DNA of 64,000 bases from Bacteroidales bacterium (GTDB lineage: Bacteria; Bacteroidota; Bacteroidia; Bacteroidales; GCA-2711565). The translations under genes were made by a program, and so were the position numbers. The notes below the pieces were generated by a model, which ran no database searches, had not been told where the DNA came from, and saw only the letters and a program-made list of their open reading frames with translations. Position 1 is the stretch's first letter. The number at the start of each line of letters is the position of its first letter. Shown here in pieces: positions 60,592 to 64,000 of this stretch. The stretch spans positions 1 to 64,000 of the forward strand of contig JANQLW010000082.1 in NCBI GenBank assembly GCA_028280405.1. The letters are read 5' to 3'.

Positions 60592-61997
60592 ATGAGTAAT
60601 CGCAATCCTTTTAAGAATGCATTCGGATTATTGACATCCCTGTTTTTTATGTGGGGCTTCATTACCGTAATGAATGATGTTTTAATTAATACTTTCAAAG
60701 AAATTTTTGAGCTTGGCCCTACCCAAAGATCTCTGATTCAAATGGCATTTTTTGGTGCTTTTTTTGTGTTTCTTTGTTATATTTTTTGATTTCAACAATT
60801 AGTGGGAAAGATCCAATTAATAAAATAGGATATAAAAAAGGGATGTTGATTAGCCTCGTAGTCTGTGGTATCGGTTGCATCGCTTTTTATCCGGCAGCAC
60901 TAATCAATTCTTATTCTGCATTTCTTACTGCCTTATTTATTTTAGCTTCCGGAGTTACTTGTCTGCAGATTTGCGCTAATCCTTATGCTACAATACTGGG
61001 AGATACAAAATCGGCTTCAGGAAGATTAAATCTGGCTCAAGGGCTAAATTCCCTGGGAACAACGATAGGCCCGCTGGTTGGTGCAATTTTAATATTTAAG
61101 GTCTTTTCAACAGGAGAATTAACTCCTTTTTCAGTTGGAAAAACATATCTGATCTATGGAGCAGTTTTTATTGGTTTGGCTATGATGGTCGGCTTGTCAA
61201 AAATCCCTGCTTTTATCAATAATGAAAAAATTGAGGGTGGCCTGGAGATTTTTAAACAAAGGCATTTGGTATTGGGGATCATTGCGATTTTCTTTTATGT
61301 AGGTTCGGAAGTCTCAGTAGGAAGCTGGATTGTGGAATTTATTATGGATAAAGAAATAATGGGGCTTGGGAATGTAGAAGCACATTATTATTTGTCTTAT
61401 TTCTGGGGTGGATTAATGGTTGGGAGGTTGGTTGCCAGTATTTCATTTAGTCAGCAAAAAACCTGGAATGAAAAAAGAAGGCAGATGATATTTACAAGTT
61501 TGGGTGTATTCCTGTTAATCTATTTAGTAACAAGTATCAAAGTTGGCGATGATGGTTCTTTCAGCCTGAAATTTTTAGAATTTAGTCATATATACTTATA
61601 TTTAATCTGTTTATTTGTGAACTACCTGGCCTTCATTACCGGTAAGGGCTTGCCTGCAAGATCCTTAGTTATATTCAGCAGTATAAATATGCTGTTGTTT
61701 GTTGTAGCTATTGTTATGAAAGGTGAATGGGCGTTTTGGGCGATTATTGCAACAGGGTTGTTCTTTTCTATCGGTTGGTCCAATATTTTTTCTTTAGCTA
61801 TAAGTGGTTTGGGGAAATATACAAGCCAGGGATCATCTCTTTTAGTAATGGCTATTGTTGGAGGAGCTGTGATTCCCAATTTACAAAGTAGAATGATAGA
61901 AGCTTTCAATGTCCAGCTTTCATTTATCATTCCTGCAATATGTATGATCTATTTAATTTATTACGGCATGCATGGCCATAAGATACGTGTAAAATGA
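60592..61997 (+). pseudogene. FucP-like sugar MFS transporter, frameshifted
   Basis: Residues 1-60 (NPFKNAFGLLTSLFFMWGFITVMNDVL…QMAFFGAFFVF) and the frame from about 60774 (YFLISTISGKDPINKIGYKKGM…) are one FucP/GluP-type symporter of about 470 residues. At 60769-60771, GTGTTTCTTTG reads where GTGTTTTCTTTG would keep the frame: one T is missing. Everything downstream is intact, so the break is recent or a sequencing error. The neighbouring sugar kinase supports a sugar uptake role. Confidence 0.85.
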
Positions 61998-62947
61998 AGA
62001 AAGTAGCTATCGGAATAGATATTGGTGGTACAAATACTGCCATTGGTATTATAGATTATGAGGGTAAATGTTTAGCTGAAAGTAATATTTCTACTGCGGC
62101 TTTTAACACCCCTGAATTGCTTGTGGAAGAGGCAAGTACTAAGATCAAATCAATGTTGAACTCTATAAAGGGTATAGAGGTTCTGGGTATAGGAATTGGT
62201 GCTCCAAATGGAAATTTTTTCAATGGTAGTATTGAATATGCTCCCAATTTAAAATGGAAAGGGGTTGTTAATTTAGTAAAATTATTTAAACCATATTTTA
62301 ACTTACCTGTATATGTTACCAATGATGCAAATGCTGCTGCCATAGGAGAGATGATATATGGTGTAGCTAAAGGAGTCGATGATTTTATAATTGTAACATT
62401 GGGTACCGGAGTGGGAAGTGGCTTTGTATCCAATGGAAAACTTGTTTATGGACATGATGCCTTTGCAGGTGAGTTAGGCCATGTAATTATTGATGAAAAT
62501 GGCCGCCAATGTGGTTGCGGAAGAAAAGGATGTTTGGAAACTTATGCTTCAGCTACCGGAATTGTCAGAACTGCCAAAGAATATTTATTCCTGAAAAAAG
62601 AAGATAGTTTGCTTAGAGAGATTGAATTTGAGAATATTACCTCTAAGGATATTTTTGAAGCAGCTGAAAAAGGAGATCAAATTGCATTGGATATATTTGA
62701 TTTTACTGCCCGAAAATTAGGATTCAGCCTGGCAAATGCTGTAGCAATTAGCAGTCCGAAAATGATAGTCCTTTTTGGCGGATTGGCAATGGCAGGTAAC
62801 CTGATCTTACAACCAACAAAAAAATACATGGAAGAGTATATGCTTAAAATTTATAAAGATAAAATCCCTATAGTTCTATCTTCTTTAATGAATCAAAATG
62901 CCGCTATCTTAGGTGCTAGTGCATTAGTTTGGGATCAAATAAAATAG
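61994..62947 (+). CDS. ROK-family sugar kinase (glucokinase-like)
   Basis: 317 residues. ATP-binding IGIDIGGTNTAIGIID, catalytic region NDANAAAIGEM, GTGVGSGFV, ELGHVIIDENG and the ROK zinc motif CGCGRKGCLETYAS. It probably phosphorylates glucose or a related hexose brought in by the upstream transporter, whose stop it overlaps by 4 bp. Confidence 0.92.
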   Translation: MKKVAIGIDIGGTNTAIGIIDYEGKCLAESNISTAAFNTPELLVEEASTKIKSMLNSIKGIEVLGIGIGAPNGNFFNGSIEYAPNLKWKGVVNLVKLFKPYFNLPVYVTNDANAAAIGEMIYGVAKGVDDFIIVTLGTGVGSGFVSNGKLVYGHDAFAGELGHVIIDENGRQCGCGRKGCLETYASATGIVRTAKEYLFLKKEDSLLREIEFENITSKDIFEAAEKGDQIALDIFDFTARKLGFSLANAVAISSPKMIVLFGGLAMAGNLILQPTKKYMEEYMLKIYKDKIPIVLSSLMNQNAAILGASALVWDQIK

Positions 62948-62953
62948 CCTGAT

Positions 62954-64000
62954 ATGAAAATCGTAAATCTTTTTATTATCCTGTTTGCATCTCTTTTAAC
63001 AGGATATAACCAAAAAACAACAAATGCCCCCAATCCTTATAATTTAGTAAACCCCTTTATTGGAACAGGAGGCCATGGTCATACTTATCCGGGTGCTACC
63101 TTACCATTTGGGATGGTACAGCTTAGCCCTGATACCCGTTTGGAGGGCTGGGATGGATGTTCATGTTATCATAATACCGATAGCATTATTTATGGATTTT
63201 CACACACACATTTGAGTGGAACCGGTGTTGCAGATTATGGTGATATTTTATTTATGCCTATAGGAAAGAATGTGGTATTTGATAATGGATATAAAAAAGG
63301 TGTTCAGTATGGATATGCTTCGGTTTTTAAAAAATCATCTGAAATAGCGAGCCCCGGTTTTTATCAGGTTCATCTTGATAAACATGATATAGATGTTAGG
63401 CTCACTACAACAAAAAGAGTTGGTATTCATGAATATACCTATCCTGATAAAGGCATAGCAAATATTATTATTGATCTTGAACATCGGGATCAATTAATTG
63501 ATTGTGATGTAGACCTGGTTGATGGGCATACGATTGAAGGCTACAGGATTTCAAAGGCATGGGCACAGGAACAACATATTTATTTTGTAGCTAAGTTCTC
63601 AAATAAAATAGATGGCTTTGGAATGAAAACTAAAAAAGTTCCATTTCATGATGAGAAAAATTCTAAAAAAAGAAATACAAAACTTAGCCTCGAATTTGAT
63701 TTGGAAGAAAATCAGAAAATAATGGTTAAAGTTGGGATATCCGCAGTAAGTATTGAAGGGGCCAGAAAAAACCTTGAGACAGAAGCAAAGCACTGGGATT
63801 TCGAAAAATACAAAGAAGAAGCCAGGCAGGAATGGATAAAAGCCTTAAACAAAATTGAAATTAAAGGTGGAAATAACGATCAACAATCTATTTTTTATAC
63901 GGCTCTTTACCACAGTATGATTGCTCCAAACTTGTTCAGTGATGTGGATGGAAAATACAGAGGTACTGATCTGAAAATCCATCAGTCTGATGATGGACCT
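62954..64000 (+). CDS. GH92 alpha-1,2-mannosidase, 5' part
   Basis: 349 codons open to the window end. A signal peptide (KIVNLFIILFASLLTGYNQ) is followed by the GH92 start NPFIGTGGHGHTYPGATLPFGMVQLSPDT and GFSHTHLSGTGVADYGD, then the second domain (QSIFYTALYHSMIAPNLFSDVDGKYRG). Secreted or periplasmic exo-mannosidase acting on mannan or N-glycans, fitting the adjacent sugar kinase and transporter. Confidence 0.93.
   Translation, partial: MKIVNLFIILFASLLTGYNQKTTNAPNPYNLVNPFIGTGGHGHTYPGATLPFGMVQLSPDTRLEGWDGCSCYHNTDSIIYGFSHTHLSGTGVADYGDILFMPIGKNVVFDNGYKKGVQYGYASVFKKSSEIASPGFYQVHLDKHDIDVRLTTTKRVGIHEYTYPDKGIANIIIDLEHRDQLIDCDVDLVDGHTIEGYRISKAWAQEQHIYFVAKFSNKIDGFGMKTKKVPFHDEKNSKKRNTKLSLEFDLEENQKIMVKVGISAVSIEGARKNLETEAKHWDFEKYKEEARQEWIKALNKIEIKGGNNDQQSIFYTALYHSMIAPNLFSDVDGKYRGTDLKIHQSDDGP

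Overview
The window is low-G+C Bacteroidota DNA. Support comes from the canonical Bacteroidota promoter (TTTG and TATCTTTG) before the initiator tRNA, and from the gene content (GH92 mannosidase, SusC-like plug/barrel protein, BACON domains, DUF4172-Fic, lipoproteins with short lipoboxes). I cannot name the genus. Two core-genome blocks flank a long accessory stretch.

Left core (1-6560): a YdfK/DUF554 membrane protein, then a leftward operon era - der - S4 RNA-binding protein - exonuclease/phosphatase lipoprotein - alpha/beta hydrolase - D-cysteine desulfhydrase-like enzyme, then the initiator tRNA-fMet. This tRNA is the attachment site of an integrated element of about 40.4 kb (6476-46927). 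It is bounded by a 19-bp direct repeat of the tRNA and carries a tyrosine integrase at its right end (45535-46749). The element encodes a relaxosome protein, relaxase and coupling protein, but no type IV secretion channel, so it looks mobilizable (IME) rather than self-conjugative.

Element cargo, left to right: RelB-like antitoxin and a Fic enzyme behind a palindromic operator; a G+C-richer, foreign-looking block of two secreted proteins with sigma70-type promoters and a secreted metalloprotease; a structured, probably pseudoknotted noncoding RNA; a STAND NTPase split by a frameshift from its WD40/TPR sensor; a ubiquitin-like conjugation cassette (a protein with three tandem LxGG motifs and an E2-like tail, a JAMM peptidase, an E1-like enzyme) followed by a family of small paralogues; the mobilization genes; an orphan radical-SAM/SPASM maturase with an eight-cysteine precursor peptide; Nudix, adenine-methylase-like and RadC-like genes; a serine recombinase followed by a Gabija pair (gajA-gajB) that is followed by a second, orphan recombinase 3' end; and an operon of Vsr, unknown protein, C5 methyltransferase, receiver-like protein and a dual-GHKL ATPase.

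Right of the element lie hemerythrin, the remains of dinD and of an antitoxin gene, and then an apparently complete RiPP locus: a 55-aa precursor with a KGG leader (too short for ordinary gene callers), an attenuator-like hairpin, a radical-SAM/SPASM maturase of the same family as the one inside the element, an outer-membrane beta-barrel protein, a C39-peptidase ABC exporter, and a short HlyD-like protein. It is followed by a diverged copy (about 240 bp) of a leader/promoter module also present inside the element at 8500. The right core (56138-64000) holds an RND/MMPL exporter, rmlA, a polyprenyl synthase, a sugar-MFS gene broken by a frameshift, a ROK sugar kinase and the 5' part of a GH92 mannosidase.

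The most interesting systems are the RiPP locus at 48763-55599, the second maturase/peptide pair at 28405-30185, the LxGG-repeat/JAMM/E1 cassette at 20716-22984, and the structured RNA at 14666-14836.
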